64,000 bases of DNA from Lysobacter sp. M2-1. Its GTDB lineage: Bacteria; Pseudomonadota; Gammaproteobacteria; Xanthomonadales; Xanthomonadaceae. Shown one piece after another: positions 25,288 through 34,815 of the stretch (position 1 is the stretch's first letter; the number at the start of each line of letters is the position of its first letter). Location of the stretch: contig NZ_JAKPBU010000001.1 in assembly GCF_022662495.1 (NCBI RefSeq), forward strand, positions 1,736,001-1,800,000. Reading direction: 5' to 3'. The translations under genes and the position numbers were made by a program. The notes beneath the pieces were generated by a model. The model saw nothing but the letters and a program-made list of their open reading frames with translations. It did no database searches and was not told the DNA's origin.

Positions 25288-27321
25288 ATGGCCTTGATCA
25301 GTACCGCGAAAACTCCCCCAGCCAGGTTTTCCGCCGCCGCGTGGGTGTTCGGCCTGCTCGCGTCCACGATCTTTGTCTGCAGCAGTGTGTTCTTTTTCAA
25401 TGGAAGTAAGGTCGATGAGTCCGAGGTCGTCCTGAATGCCCTTGCGATCGCGGCTGGCGGCTGGGCCCCTGAGTGGTCGCCTGGCTACGGACACCTGGCG
25501 ATGTACATACCAGGCATTGCGCTGGCTCTATCCTCCATTTTCCTGCAAGCGATGGGGGCGGCCGCGAGCCACGCGGACGCGGTGTACCTCCTCTTCGAGA
25601 GTGGGGGAGCGTACCGGATCACACGGTTCGTCTATGCGTTAGCCGACGTGGCGACTGCGTTGGTGTTCGCCCGGATCATAACGAGAGTTACCGGGATGCG
25701 GCTGGTCGCAGCGATGTCGGTCCTGTACTACCTGTTGGCGCCAGACACATGGCAATACGCCAACTATGTGCGTACCGACACATTGGTCTCTCTGTTCACG
25801 GCAATCGCCTTTTACCTGCTGGTCGCGCCGCGCACGAAGTACACTCCTTATCTGCTTGGCATTGCATTGGGCGCCGCCATCGCGTGCAAGTATTCGGCGG
25901 CGGCCTACCTCGGGCTGGTCGCACTGTTGCTGTTGCCGGAAGGAGATGGGGCGGCTAATTTTCGTCAGCGAATGGGCGCCGCGCTTGTCGCTGGCGTCAC
26001 GTCGATCGTGGCGATGATTGTATTCCAGCCACATTACGACTATTCCAGCATTTTTTCGGCTGTCAACGTCCACCTTTCCGGGTCCAAGTTCACGCAAGAA
26101 GCGGTTGGGCCGGCCGAACGCCTATCTCGACTTTGGGCTATCGCCAAAACCCTTGAGCCGCTAGCGCTGGTCTTTGCGGCGACGATGTGGCTGGGCTTGT
26201 TGCGGCCGCGGCGTTTCGCGCCCCTGCTTATGGGCGTTGCGATTGGCGTCGCGCCGTTCTTTTTCTCCAACTTTCCGCGCGATTACTGGCTCATTCCGTT
26301 CGCAGACGTCCTTCGTGGCGCGGGTTGGTTTGGCCTGGCCTGCGCAATCGCGGCGCTGGGGTCCCGATCTGCAGTGGCCTCGTCCGTCCTGAAGGCGCTG
26401 GTTGCCGTGGGGCTGCTCTCAGTGGTCGTGACCCGGCTGCCGGATTTGCAAAAGAATCGGATGGCCCCCACTAGAGCGACCAATGCCGAAGATGCCAGGC
26501 GTTGGCTCTACGTAAACGTTGCGAACCGGGAACGCTTGGTCTACGCCTACGAGAAGAACTTTCTATTGCCGCGGGCGTATTCCTTTCACGACTACAAGGC
26601 CGCCGCCGATTTCTCACGGGTATTCATCTTCTATCGCGAGGGCTTCGAATCGCTTCACAAAGCATTCCGCAGGCAGTTGTACACGGTCGAGTATGCCGAT
26701 TTCGCCGGCATGGGGCAGGTGCCCCCTATGTGGCTGCGGGTCGATTCCGATGGCAGCGGACCCGCCCCACGCCTGTGTGCGGGTGAACGCTGCTATCCGG
26801 CCAAGGTTGTCGCCTGCGAAGCGCTTCCCAACGACGCTCGGCCTTGCCGCAAGTACATGTGGAACATGGGCCGCCCGGAATTTCGGATTGATCTGTCACG
26901 CATGTCGCTTGAATTGCCTTCATCAGTCAAGGCTTTTGGGGTGTGTTGGTACAACTGCAGGCCAGGATCACTATCCGTGTCCGTACCCACCCGACAGAGG
27001 GGACAGGTGCCGTTCTTGGACCTGGCGGCAAGTCTTTTCGCCCCCGCGGAGGTCAAATCCCTGACCGCTATACGCGCGATGCCGGCTGACAACAGGCGTC
27101 TGTTCATCGTTACAACGCCGCAGGCCTACCAGCCCTGGTTGGGCGGCGCAGGCTTGTCACCCGCCGAGACACGCAAGCCTGGCGCATTCGAGCGCATGTT
27201 CAAGGCCAGGTTGGTACAGCGTTTCCATGAAGGCCATGGCCCTGTGATCGAGATATACGAGAAGATGCCAGAATCCTCCAAAGCTTCTAGGACTCCGTCG
27301 CACGCCCATGCAGCGAAGTGA
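25288..27321 (+). CDS. GT39-like polytopic glycosyltransferase (GT-C) with cysteine-rich C-terminal domain
   Basis: The 677-residue protein has roughly nine to ten membrane helices up to about residue 395. The first outer loop carries the acidic pair D43-E44 (SKVDESEV) that GT-C enzymes use for catalysis. A soluble domain of about 280 residues follows and contains three close cysteine pairs (LCAGERC, ACEALPNDARPC and VCWYNC), which fits an oxidised periplasmic domain. GT-C enzymes take sugars from lipid phosphates on the periplasmic side, so it is the candidate acceptor of the sugar loaded by the ArnC-like enzyme. It begins 49 bases after wecE. Confidence 0.72.
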   Translation: MALISTAKTPPARFSAAAWVFGLLASTIFVCSSVFFFNGSKVDESEVVLNALAIAAGGWAPEWSPGYGHLAMYIPGIALALSSIFLQAMGAAASHADAVYLLFESGGAYRITRFVYALADVATALVFARIITRVTGMRLVAAMSVLYYLLAPDTWQYANYVRTDTLVSLFTAIAFYLLVAPRTKYTPYLLGIALGAAIACKYSAAAYLGLVALLLLPEGDGAANFRQRMGAALVAGVTSIVAMIVFQPHYDYSSIFSAVNVHLSGSKFTQEAVGPAERLSRLWAIAKTLEPLALVFAATMWLGLLRPRRFAPLLMGVAIGVAPFFFSNFPRDYWLIPFADVLRGAGWFGLACAIAALGSRSAVASSVLKALVAVGLLSVVVTRLPDLQKNRMAPTRATNAEDARRWLYVNVANRERLVYAYEKNFLLPRAYSFHDYKAAADFSRVFIFYREGFESLHKAFRRQLYTVEYADFAGMGQVPPMWLRVDSDGSGPAPRLCAGERCYPAKVVACEALPNDARPCRKYMWNMGRPEFRIDLSRMSLELPSSVKAFGVCWYNCRPGSLSVSVPTRQRGQVPFLDLAASLFAPAEVKSLTAIRAMPADNRRLFIVTTPQAYQPWLGGAGLSPAETRKPGAFERMFKARLVQRFHEGHGPVIEIYEKMPESSKASRTPSHAHAAK

Positions 27322-27408
27322 GCCAGGATTGAAACGCGTCGCCGCGGAGTGTTGGCTGTAGAGTCAAGAGGAGGCCGTTGTGCGCACACAAGCTCAGGAT
27401 GCCCACGT

Positions 27409-28227
27409 ATGAGTGCAGCAATGGAAGTCGACAGACTCGCCTTGGTTAGGGACCAAGGTGATTCCCGCTTGTCTTGGCGCCGTCGCCAAGTGCTCACCGG
27501 CGCAAGCATCGTCAAACCCGATATCGCGCTGGAAATCGGCGCCTTTGACAATCCAACTTTGCGCGTCACCGACGGTTTTCAGGTGCGTTACGCTGATTAC
27601 TTCTCTTCCGACGAACTTCGCCAAAAGTACGCCGACAATCCACGGCGCGATCTCTCCCGCATTGTAGAGGTGGATTACGTCGTCAACGGCCCGCGCTTGT
27701 CACGTTTCATTCTGGAACGCATCGGTTTGGTGGTCGCAAACCACGTAATCGAGCATGTAGGCGACCCTATCGGCTGGCTCGTCGACATGGCATCGTTCTG
27801 TTCTGACGACGCTTCGATCTTTATGGCAGTTCCAGACCAGCGCTTTACGTTTGATTACTTCAAGCAGCCTACCGATGTCGGGTGCCTCGTCAGGGCGCAC
27901 GAAGAAGGTAAGGTTCAACCAGATTCTTATGACGTTGCGCGTATGCGTTATCTGCATACACGAGTTGATCCTCTAGCGCTTTGGGACGGAGCCGTCCCGG
28001 CGCGGCCAGGCGATGAGCGGCCCACTTACCGGCAAATTCTGGAAAACGCGCGTGCAGAAGTTGAATCGGGTTACACCGATGTGCACTGCACCTACTACAC
28101 AGCCGACTCGTTCATGCAAATATTCGGTGAGCTCCATCGCTCGCGATACGTTCCATGGAGGGTCGAACTCCTGCAGGGGGTAGAGCGGGGCGGCAACGAG
28201 TTCTACGTATTGATGGAGCGCGATTGA
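27409..28227 (+). CDS. class I SAM-dependent methyltransferase-like protein
   Basis: The 272-residue protein carries a weak methyltransferase core: DIALEIGAFDNPTL as motif I, a central VVANHVIEHVGDPIGWLVDM (a form common in polysaccharide methyltransferases) and ASIFMAVPDQRFTFDYF. The region after it (residues 150-270) is less typical. ATG 27409 is taken as start; the frame is open to a TTG at 27349. It is the last gene of the plus-strand operon and faces a minus-strand operon, with a hairpin between them. It probably methylates a sugar of the glycan. Confidence 0.72.
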   Translation: MSAAMEVDRLALVRDQGDSRLSWRRRQVLTGASIVKPDIALEIGAFDNPTLRVTDGFQVRYADYFSSDELRQKYADNPRRDLSRIVEVDYVVNGPRLSRFILERIGLVVANHVIEHVGDPIGWLVDMASFCSDDASIFMAVPDQRFTFDYFKQPTDVGCLVRAHEEGKVQPDSYDVARMRYLHTRVDPLALWDGAVPARPGDERPTYRQILENARAEVESGYTDVHCTYYTADSFMQIFGELHRSRYVPWRVELLQGVERGGNEFYVLMERD

Positions 28228-28229
28228 AA

Positions 28230-28252
28230 GAGCGCCCCAAGGGAGGGCGCTC
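28230..28252 (-). terminator. terminator between convergent operons
   Basis: GAGCGCCC pairs with GGGCGCTC around a seven-base loop. Read on the minus strand it is followed by TTTCAAT, so it should end the cysD-cysNC-lipoprotein transcript; on the plus strand there is no T run. Confidence 0.6.
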
Positions 28253-28256
28253 AAGG

Positions 28257-28760
28257 TCACTGACCCGGAGTGGTGGGTACAGTTCGAGCGCCCGAAGTCG
28301 GAAGAGCGCGCAGCGGCCATCCCATCGTTACGGATCCCTTTGCAGAGGGGTTCTGCATTTTCTCGTCACCGCCAGATCGGATTTGCGCGCGTAGCTGTCC
28401 GAACCCTGGCTTGTCCGCAACGAAATGGATGCTCCCGTCCTTCTGCACGCCCCACATGCCTTTGGAGAAGCCCACGGCGATGGCGCTTTGCGTCAAGCTG
28501 CCCGCGATCGACGCGGCGTCGCCTTCCAGAAATTCGACCGTGATCCTCTGTCGCTGCTTGCGCCCACGCACCACCTCCTTCTTGGTGTAGTGGTAGGGAA
28601 AGGCGAGCTGGAACCCCTGAGGCAACGCTTCAGGTAAAGCAGTTCCGGAAGCGGTTGCGGGGGAAGACGGAGATGCGTCGGGCGCACTCGGGTTACTCGC
28701 AGGCTGACATGCAGCCAGTGCGAGCAAAGACGACAGTGCAACGGTGGCGTATTTCTTCAT
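28257..28760 (-). CDS. hypothetical lipoprotein
   Basis: The 167-residue protein starts with a signal peptide ending in the lipobox LAAC (Cys18), then a Ser/Pro/Ala-rich linker (about 20-45) and a globular part with HYTKKEVVRGRKQRQRITVEFLEGDA. No family is recognised. It lies 50 bases after cysNC on the same strand and ends at a terminator, so it is probably the last gene of that transcript. The link with sulfate activation may be only positional. Confidence 0.7.
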   Translation of the reverse strand: MKKYATVALSSLLALAACQPASNPSAPDASPSSPATASGTALPEALPQGFQLAFPYHYTKKEVVRGRKQRQRITVEFLEGDAASIAGSLTQSAIAVGFSKGMWGVQKDGSIHFVADKPGFGQLRAQIRSGGDEKMQNPSAKGSVTMGWPLRALPTSGARTVPTTPGQ

Positions 28761-28810
28761 GGGTCCCTTCGAGGTGAGGTTGGATCTTCTGCGGACTGCA
28801 TGGATGCGTG

Positions 28811-30691
28811 TCAGGTGAGACGGTCGACGATGCTCTGGGCTAATTCGTCGGGTGAGCTCGTTGTTGTCGCAAGTACGAATTCGGCATGCTCGGGACGTTC
28901 GTAAGGGGAGTCGATCCCGGTGAAGTTCTTGATGTGGCCAGCGCGGGCTTTCGCATACAGGCCCTTGATGTCGCGCTGCTCGGCCACTTCCAGGGGGGTA
29001 TCGACGAACACCTCGAGAAACTCACCCTCTTCGAACATTTCCCGCGCCATCCTTCGTTCTGCCCGGAATGGCGAAATGAAGCTGACCAACACAATGAGGC
29101 CGGCGTCGACCATCAGTTTCGCGACTTCGGCGACACGACGAATATTCTCCACCCTGTCCTCATTGGTGAAGCCAAGATCCTTGTTCAGTCCGTGGCGGAC
29201 GTTATCACCGTCGAGGATGTAGGTATGCTGCCCCATCGCCAGCAGTCGCTTCTCGACTAGGTTGGCTATGGTCGATTTTCCGGAACCCGAAAGCCCAGTG
29301 AACCAAAGGCAACGGGGCGTCTGGTGTTTGACCCGGGCGCGAGCTGACTTGTCGACTTCGAGATGCTGCCAGTGGATGTTGCCAGCACGACGCAGCGCAA
29401 AGTCCAGGGTGCCTGCCGCGACGGTGGCGTTAGTCTGGCGATCAATCAGGACGAACGCGCCGAGTTCGTGGTTGTCGGCATACGCTTCAAACGCAATCGG
29501 CTGGTCGAGGTAGAGGTTGCAGTACGCCACCTCGTTCAGATCCAGGTGCTTGGCAGCCAGTTGATCCTGGGTATTGACGTCGATCTTGTGCTTGATCTCC
29601 GTGACTTGGGCGCCGACGGTCCGGGCGCCAAGCTTCAGCCAGTATGGGCGCCCTGGGAGCAGAGGCTGTTCGTCCAGCCATAGCAGATGTACCGCGAACT
29701 GATCGGCTACCTCCGGAGGGCTGGAGGCGAGTGCAATCACGTCGCCACGGCTGGCGTCGACTTCATCGGCCAAGGTGAGGGTGACCGCGTGGCCCGCGCC
29801 GGCGCGCTCGAGGTCGCCGCTTGAGGTGACGATCCGCGCCACGGTTGAACGCCGCCCGGAAGGCAGGACCATAATTTCCGTGCCCGGCGAAATTTCGCCG
29901 GAAACAACCTGGCCCGCAAAACCGCGGAAATTCTGATCGGGGCGGCAAACCCACTGTACCGGCATCCGGAAGCCCAAGTCATTGCCGGCAGGTTCCACCT
30001 GAACGGTCTCCAGGTACTCGAGCAGGGCGTCGCCCGTATACCAGGGCATGGCTGGCGAAGGGGCCAGCATGTTGTCGCCGTTGAGCGCCGATATGGGGAT
30101 GCAGGCGACGTTCGGTATACCGAGCTGGTCGGCCAATCTCCCGTAGCCGGCGACGATCGCGTCGAATACGCCTTGGTCGTAGTCGACCAGATCCATTTTA
30201 TTTACCGCCAGCAGTACATGGCGAATGCCGAACAGCGAGACGATGTAGCTGTGGCGGCGGGTCTGGGTGAGCAGCCCTTTGCGTGCATCGACCAGGACAA
30301 TGGCGACGTCAGCAGTGGAAGCGCCGGTCGCCATGTTGCGCGTGTACTGCTCGTGGCCGGGACAATCAGCGACAATGAACTTTCGCCTGTCGGTACCGAA
30401 AAAACGGTAGGCGACGTCGATGGTAATCCCTTGCTCGCGTTCGGCGGCGAGGCCGTCCACCAGCAGCGCGAAGTCAATCTCGCCGTTCTGGGTACCGTGC
30501 CGGCGGCTATCGGACTCAAGCGCCGCAACCTGGTCGTCCAGAAGCAACTTCGTATCGTGCAGCAGACGTCCTATCAAGGTGCTCTTGCCGTCGTCGACGC
30601 TGCCGCAGGTAATGAAGCGCAGGAGGCTCTTGGTCTCGTGCTGCTGCAGGTAACCCGCGACCTGTGCCTGGGGGTTCTGCGGGACATCCAT
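28811..30691 (-). CDS. cysNC: bifunctional ATP sulfurylase GTPase subunit / APS kinase
   Basis: The 626-residue protein fuses CysN and CysC. The CysN part is an EF-Tu-like GTPase with GSVDDGKST (about 30-38), [17 protein letters not shown] and NKMDL. The APS kinase domain starts near residue 460 with Walker [20 protein letters not shown], and the phosphate-accepting serine region [10 protein letters not shown]. With CysD it turns sulfate and ATP into APS and then PAPS. Fused CysNC in glycan or Nod-factor loci (NodQ of rhizobia) serves sulfotransferases. No cysH, cysI or cysJ is nearby, which favours that reading, though this copy could also serve cysteine synthesis. Confidence 0.95.
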   Translation of the reverse strand: MDVPQNPQAQVAGYLQQHETKSLLRFITCGSVDDGKSTLIGRLLHDTKLLLDDQVAALESDSRRHGTQNGEIDFALLVDGLAAEREQGITIDVAYRFFGTDRRKFIVADCPGHEQYTRNMATGASTADVAIVLVDARKGLLTQTRRHSYIVSLFGIRHVLLAVNKMDLVDYDQGVFDAIVAGYGRLADQLGIPNVACIPISALNGDNMLAPSPAMPWYTGDALLEYLETVQVEPAGNDLGFRMPVQWVCRPDQNFRGFAGQVVSGEISPGTEIMVLPSGRRSTVARIVTSSGDLERAGAGHAVTLTLADEVDASRGDVIALASSPPEVADQFAVHLLWLDEQPLLPGRPYWLKLGARTVGAQVTEIKHKIDVNTQDQLAAKHLDLNEVAYCNLYLDQPIAFEAYADNHELGAFVLIDRQTNATVAAGTLDFALRRAGNIHWQHLEVDKSARARVKHQTPRCLWFTGLSGSGKSTIANLVEKRLLAMGQHTYILDGDNVRHGLNKDLGFTNEDRVENIRRVAEVAKLMVDAGLIVLVSFISPFRAERRMAREMFEEGEFLEVFVDTPLEVAEQRDIKGLYAKARAGHIKNFTGIDSPYERPEHAEFVLATTTSSPDELAQSIVDRLT

Positions 30692-31602
30692 CAGAAGTAC
30701 CCCTCCTGCTTTTTTTTCTCCATCGACGCGGAGGGATCGTGGTCGATTACGCGTCCCTGCCGTTCTGATGTAGTGGCTACCAGCATCTCAGCAATGATTT
30801 TTTCCAACGTATCGGCATCCGACTCGATCGCTCCCGTGAGCGGATAGCAACCCAGAGTGCGAAAGCGCACTTTCTTCACCGCCGGCGTCTCGCCCGGGCG
30901 GAGCGGCAGGCGTTCGTCATCGACCATGATCAGTGAGCCGTCGCGCTCCACCACCGGGCGCTCAGCGGCGAAGTAAAGCGACGGCACCGGAATCTTTTCA
31001 CGGTAGATGTAAAGCCAGACATCCAGTTCGGTCCAGTTGGAAATCGGGAACACGCGTACTGACTCGCCCTTGTGGATGCGGGTGTTGTACAGGTTCCACA
31101 GCTCAGGGCGCTGGTTCTTTGGGTCCCAACGGTGCTGGGTGCTCCGGAACGAAAAAATGCGTTCCTTGGCGCGCGATTTTTCCTCGTCGCGGCGTGCACC
31201 GCCGATCGCTGCGTCGTAGGCCTGCAGTTCGAGAGCCTGCTTGAGCGCCTGGGTCTTCATGACGTCGGTGTGCACCGTTGCGCCGTGACTGATCGGGCCA
31301 ATCCCCTGCGCCACACCTTCCGGATTGGTGTGGGTGCGCAGTTCGATCCCCGTTTCCACGGCGCGACGGTCGCGGAAGCTGATCATTTCCCGGAATTTCC
31401 ACCCGGTGTCCACGTGCAGGAGGGGGATCGGCGGGCGGGCTGGGAAAAAGGCCTTGACCAGCAGATGCAGCAGAACCGAGCTGTCCTTGCCGATCGAATA
31501 CAGCATGACCGGGTTGCGGAACTCGGCTGCGACTTCTCGCAGGATATGGATGCTTTCGGCTTCGAGGCGGTCCAGGTGGGAGAGCGGTAGCGAACCGGAC
31601 AT
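30691..31602 (-). CDS. cysD: sulfate adenylyltransferase subunit 2
   Basis: The 303-residue protein is the catalytic subunit of ATP sulfurylase, with the PP-loop motif [12 protein letters not shown] near residue 36 and the family segments [12 protein letters not shown] and [18 protein letters not shown]. It binds CysN, whose GTP hydrolysis drives APS formation. Its stop shares one base with the cysNC start, so the two are coupled. A TAGAAT box at 31632-31637 on the same strand could serve as promoter. Confidence 0.96.
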   Translation of the reverse strand: MSGSLPLSHLDRLEAESIHILREVAAEFRNPVMLYSIGKDSSVLLHLLVKAFFPARPPIPLLHVDTGWKFREMISFRDRRAVETGIELRTHTNPEGVAQGIGPISHGATVHTDVMKTQALKQALELQAYDAAIGGARRDEEKSRAKERIFSFRSTQHRWDPKNQRPELWNLYNTRIHKGESVRVFPISNWTELDVWLYIYREKIPVPSLYFAAERPVVERDGSLIMVDDERLPLRPGETPAVKKVRFRTLGCYPLTGAIESDADTLEKIIAEMLVATTSERQGRVIDHDPSASMEKKKQEGYF

Positions 31603-31631
31603 TCAGGATAGCGATCAGGTCGGGACCGCTG

Positions 31632-31637
31632 ATTCTA
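31632..31637 (-). promoter_or_regulatory. possible -10 box of cysD
   Basis: TAGAAT on the minus strand, 29 bases before the cysD start, in the divergent spacer with the glycosyltransferase at 31863. No clear -35 is seen. The rest of the 260-base spacer shows no gene. Confidence 0.35.
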
Positions 31638-31862
31638 GCCGGAAGTGCCGCCCAATTTGGCTTTTCCTACGAGCGCCGCCGCCGCTTCGTTCAGTGCCAT
31701 CCGGTATTCTTTGCATGGCTCGGCGGCTTCATCTTTGTGCCCCCGGATCCGCATGGCGGGGCCGCGGTTCGTACCCGGTTCGTCCCGGTCCTGGTTGCCT
31801 GCCATGCCGCTGGGTTTCCATTCCCCGCGCCCCGACATTTTCAATTCGCACAGGAGGAGGCG

Positions 31863-34166
31863 TTGTCCGAGAAGCCAAGCACGATCGACACTGTCATGCC
31901 TGATTGGTACATAACCGGTGGCGCGGCTGGACCGCGCTGGTTACGGCCCATCCCCGATGCCAGTCTACGGCCGGCTGCGGCCGACGGTGCGCCGGGATGG
32001 CATTCCTCCGGCGAACGCCCTTGTTTCCGGCTTCCTGTCGGCAGGCTTCCGGGAGGGTGGTACTGGCTGGATGGCCGACTGCAGGTCCTCGACGGGGCCA
32101 TGGCGCGACCCTGCCTGTATCCGGCTTACGAAGCGGCACCCGAGGGCGGAATCACGCTGCCTGACCCAGACGACGAAGGTCGGTTGCGTTCGCTGGTGCT
32201 GCTCAAGTACGAAACTACCAGCTTGCAGTTCGGACCTGGCCCTGGACCGGCCCGGTTCCGCATGCAGGACTTCACGCTACGCCGGGTGTCTCGGCTGCGT
32301 GCGCTGATGTCGATGCTTGCAGCGCAGCCGGGTGAGAATCTAGCCGTGGCATTGGCGCGTGGCATCCACTTTGTCCGGGACGTGATTGGCCATGGTCTGT
32401 CGCGGGCAACTGACCGCTCGTTCGGGGACTACAAGCAACGAGTGTTGCCAGGAGTCTCGAGCGAATACGAGTCGTGGGTCGCGCGCCACGACACGCTCAC
32501 CACCGAACGTTTGGAACACCTGAGGGAACAGGCTGCGGAGCTGGGTGCGTCGGCACCCCTCATTTCGATCCTGTTGCCGGTCTACCAGACGCCGGAACCA
32601 TGGTTGCGACGCTGTATCGAGAGCGTCCTCAGCCAAGCCTATCCGCATTGGCAGCTATGTATCGCCGACGACGCCTCTCCCGACCCTAGGGTCATGGCAG
32701 TCGCGCGCGAATACTCGGACGCGGACCCGCGTATCCAGGTCGAGCGACGGTCGGTCAACGGACATATTTCAGAAGCGTCCAACACCGCTTTGGCGATGGC
32801 GCGCGGCAGCTATGTCGCGCTACTCGACCATGACGATGAGCTCCGGCCGCACGCGTTGCTGGAAGTGGCCCAAGTGCTCACGGCCGACCCCGACGTTGCG
32901 TTGGTCTATTCGGACGAAGACAAAATTGACGCCGAAGGACGGCGCTTTGATCCTTATTTCAAGCCGGACTGGGATCCGGATCTACTCCGTAGCCAGAACT
33001 ATCTGTGTCACCTCACTGTGCTGCGCACCGACCTGGTGCGCGTGGTCGGCGGGTTCCGGCGCGGATATGAGGGCAGTCAGGACCATGACCTCGTCCTACG
33101 ATGCAGCGAGCGGCTGCGACCACTGCAAATCCGGCACATTCCCCGAGTTCTTTACCACTGGCGGGCTATTCCCGGTTCGACCGCGCATAGCCGGGACGCC
33201 AAGGATTATGCGGCCGAGGCTGGCCTAAGAGCGGTTGCCGCGCAACTTGATCGACTGGGCACTGGGGCCCGTGTCGAGGCGCTGTCTCACGGCCACTATC
33301 GCGTCATCTGGCCACTTCCCGATCCGATACCGAAGGTCAGTTTGATCATCCCCACCCGCAATCGCGTGGAGTTGCTGCGAAACTGCGTTGAAAGCGTATT
33401 GGAAACGACACGATATCCGAAGTTCGAACTTGTCATCGTGGACAACCAGTCCGACGACCCCGAGGCCATAGCTTACCTGCAGACATTGTCGCACCATGAA
33501 AAGGTACGAGTTCTGCGGTATGACAAACCGTTCAACTACTCGGAGATCAACAACTGGGCAGTGCGCGAATGCGACGGCGAGATAATCGGCTTGCTCAACA
33601 ACGACGTCGAGGTGATCTCGCCAGGATGGCTGGAGGAGATGGTGGCCCATGCCGTGCGCGATGAGGTGGGCGCTGTCGGGGCGATGTTGTACTACCCCAA
33701 CGACACCATCCAGCATGCCGGGGTGATCCTCGGCATACACGGTGTGGCCGCTCACGTGTACGCGGGTTGTCCGCGCGATTATCCCGGCCATGGAGGACGG
33801 GTTCGCGTTGCGCAACGGCTGTCCGCAGTCACCGGCGCATGCCTTGTGGTAAGGCGGGCGGTGTTTGAGCAGGTAGGTGGACTCGACGAATCTCTGGCGG
33901 TGGCGTTCAACGATATTGACTTCTGCCTAAGGATTCGGAGGCGCGGTTACGCGAACATATGGACGCCGTTTGCGGAGCTTTATCATCACGAATCTGCGTC
34001 AAGGGGGGCGGAGGATACCGATGAAAAGAAGCGCAGGTTCAGCCGTGAGATCCAAACGATGCAGCAGCGTTGGGGAGATGATCTGCTCAGGGATCCCGCT
34101 TACAACCCAAATCTCTCGCTGGAGAGCCGTTACTGCGATTTCGCTCAATCACCTCGTCACTGCTGA
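31863..34166 (+). CDS. tandem GT2 glycosyltransferase (rhamnosyltransferase type)
   Basis: The 767-residue protein has an N-terminal region of about 215 residues of uncertain function and then two GT2 domains. The first spans about 223-430 (LISILLPVYQTPEPWLRRCI, ADDASPD, LLDHDDEL). The second spans about 485-710 (VSLIIPTRNRVELLRNCVES, VDNQSDD, LLNNDVEVI), ending with the GLDESLAVAFNDIDFCLR segment typical of rhamnosyltransferase-like chain enzymes. Start TTG 31863 is chosen because AGGAGGAGG lies two bases upstream; ATG 31896 (MPDWY) is the alternative. It is a single plus-strand gene between two minus-strand operons. Confidence 0.87.
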   Translation: MSEKPSTIDTVMPDWYITGGAAGPRWLRPIPDASLRPAAADGAPGWHSSGERPCFRLPVGRLPGGWYWLDGRLQVLDGAMARPCLYPAYEAAPEGGITLPDPDDEGRLRSLVLLKYETTSLQFGPGPGPARFRMQDFTLRRVSRLRALMSMLAAQPGENLAVALARGIHFVRDVIGHGLSRATDRSFGDYKQRVLPGVSSEYESWVARHDTLTTERLEHLREQAAELGASAPLISILLPVYQTPEPWLRRCIESVLSQAYPHWQLCIADDASPDPRVMAVAREYSDADPRIQVERRSVNGHISEASNTALAMARGSYVALLDHDDELRPHALLEVAQVLTADPDVALVYSDEDKIDAEGRRFDPYFKPDWDPDLLRSQNYLCHLTVLRTDLVRVVGGFRRGYEGSQDHDLVLRCSERLRPLQIRHIPRVLYHWRAIPGSTAHSRDAKDYAAEAGLRAVAAQLDRLGTGARVEALSHGHYRVIWPLPDPIPKVSLIIPTRNRVELLRNCVESVLETTRYPKFELVIVDNQSDDPEAIAYLQTLSHHEKVRVLRYDKPFNYSEINNWAVRECDGEIIGLLNNDVEVISPGWLEEMVAHAVRDEVGAVGAMLYYPNDTIQHAGVILGIHGVAAHVYAGCPRDYPGHGGRVRVAQRLSAVTGACLVVRRAVFEQVGGLDESLAVAFNDIDFCLRIRRRGYANIWTPFAELYHHESASRGAEDTDEKKRRFSREIQTMQQRWGDDLLRDPAYNPNLSLESRYCDFAQSPRHC

Positions 34167-34179
34167 GAACGCATTCGGA

Positions 34180-34815
34180 TCATCGCCCTCGCGGAATTGC
34201 CGTCAGCAGGGCAAGGATGCCTGCGGCTAGTGTGCAGACCCAGCCCAGCAGAAAGGCGCCATGGCCAACTCGAAGTGCCGATGCGGTATCGACACGTGTG
34301 AGCGAGGCGACGCTCAGCGCAAGCCCTTTGGTCTTCAATGAAGCATCAGGAAGCTGCGCAGTCCCGAGCCGCGTATCGCCAACCAGCCACACCGTTGGCG
34401 AGTTCCCCGGTTTTCCGTCTATGCCAGCAATGGAAATCACGTACGGTTCGTATATCCGAAAATCAACATTCGGGCAAAAATGCCGATAAGTGTTATCAGC
34501 AAGGTCGGAAGCTTTGATCGTCCAAGTCAGTTGATGCCCGGCTTGCGTCCATCCGACTTGCAACTTCCCGGCATTTGAGCGCGCATATGTGGCGAACTGA
34601 ATGGCAAAGCAGTAAGGTGCAGGCGCCGGCGGTTGCGCGATCCTGATAGCCGCGGGTTCGACTATCTGCAGCAAATGGAACCCCGCCGCGATCTCTCCAG
34701 CAGGAACGGCGCCGTGGCGCTTGGTGCCATATACGTCCGTATACGCATCAAACGGTAACCAGATGACGCATGCCATCAGGACAAAGACCAGAATGGCGGC
34801 ATGACGTGTATTCAT
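34180..34815 (-). CDS. hypothetical protein with two membrane helices
   Basis: The 211-residue protein has a membrane helix at the start (HAAILVFVLMACVIWLPF) and another near the end (GHGAFLLGWVCTLAAGILALL). Between them lies a soluble, beta-rich domain of about 150 residues, probably in the periplasm. I do not recognise the family. It is the last gene of the minus-strand operon and overlaps the GT-C-like gene by four bases, so it may act with that enzyme. Confidence 0.65.
   Translation of the reverse strand: MNTRHAAILVFVLMACVIWLPFDAYTDVYGTKRHGAVPAGEIAAGFHLLQIVEPAAIRIAQPPAPAPYCFAIQFATYARSNAGKLQVGWTQAGHQLTWTIKASDLADNTYRHFCPNVDFRIYEPYVISIAGIDGKPGNSPTVWLVGDTRLGTAQLPDASLKTKGLALSVASLTRVDTASALRVGHGAFLLGWVCTLAAGILALLTAIPRGR

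Noticed and set aside
31603-31862. Coding sequence extending the tandem GT2 protein upstream to 31737
   Set aside because: The extra residues have no family likeness, while AGGAGGAGG stands directly before TTG 31863.
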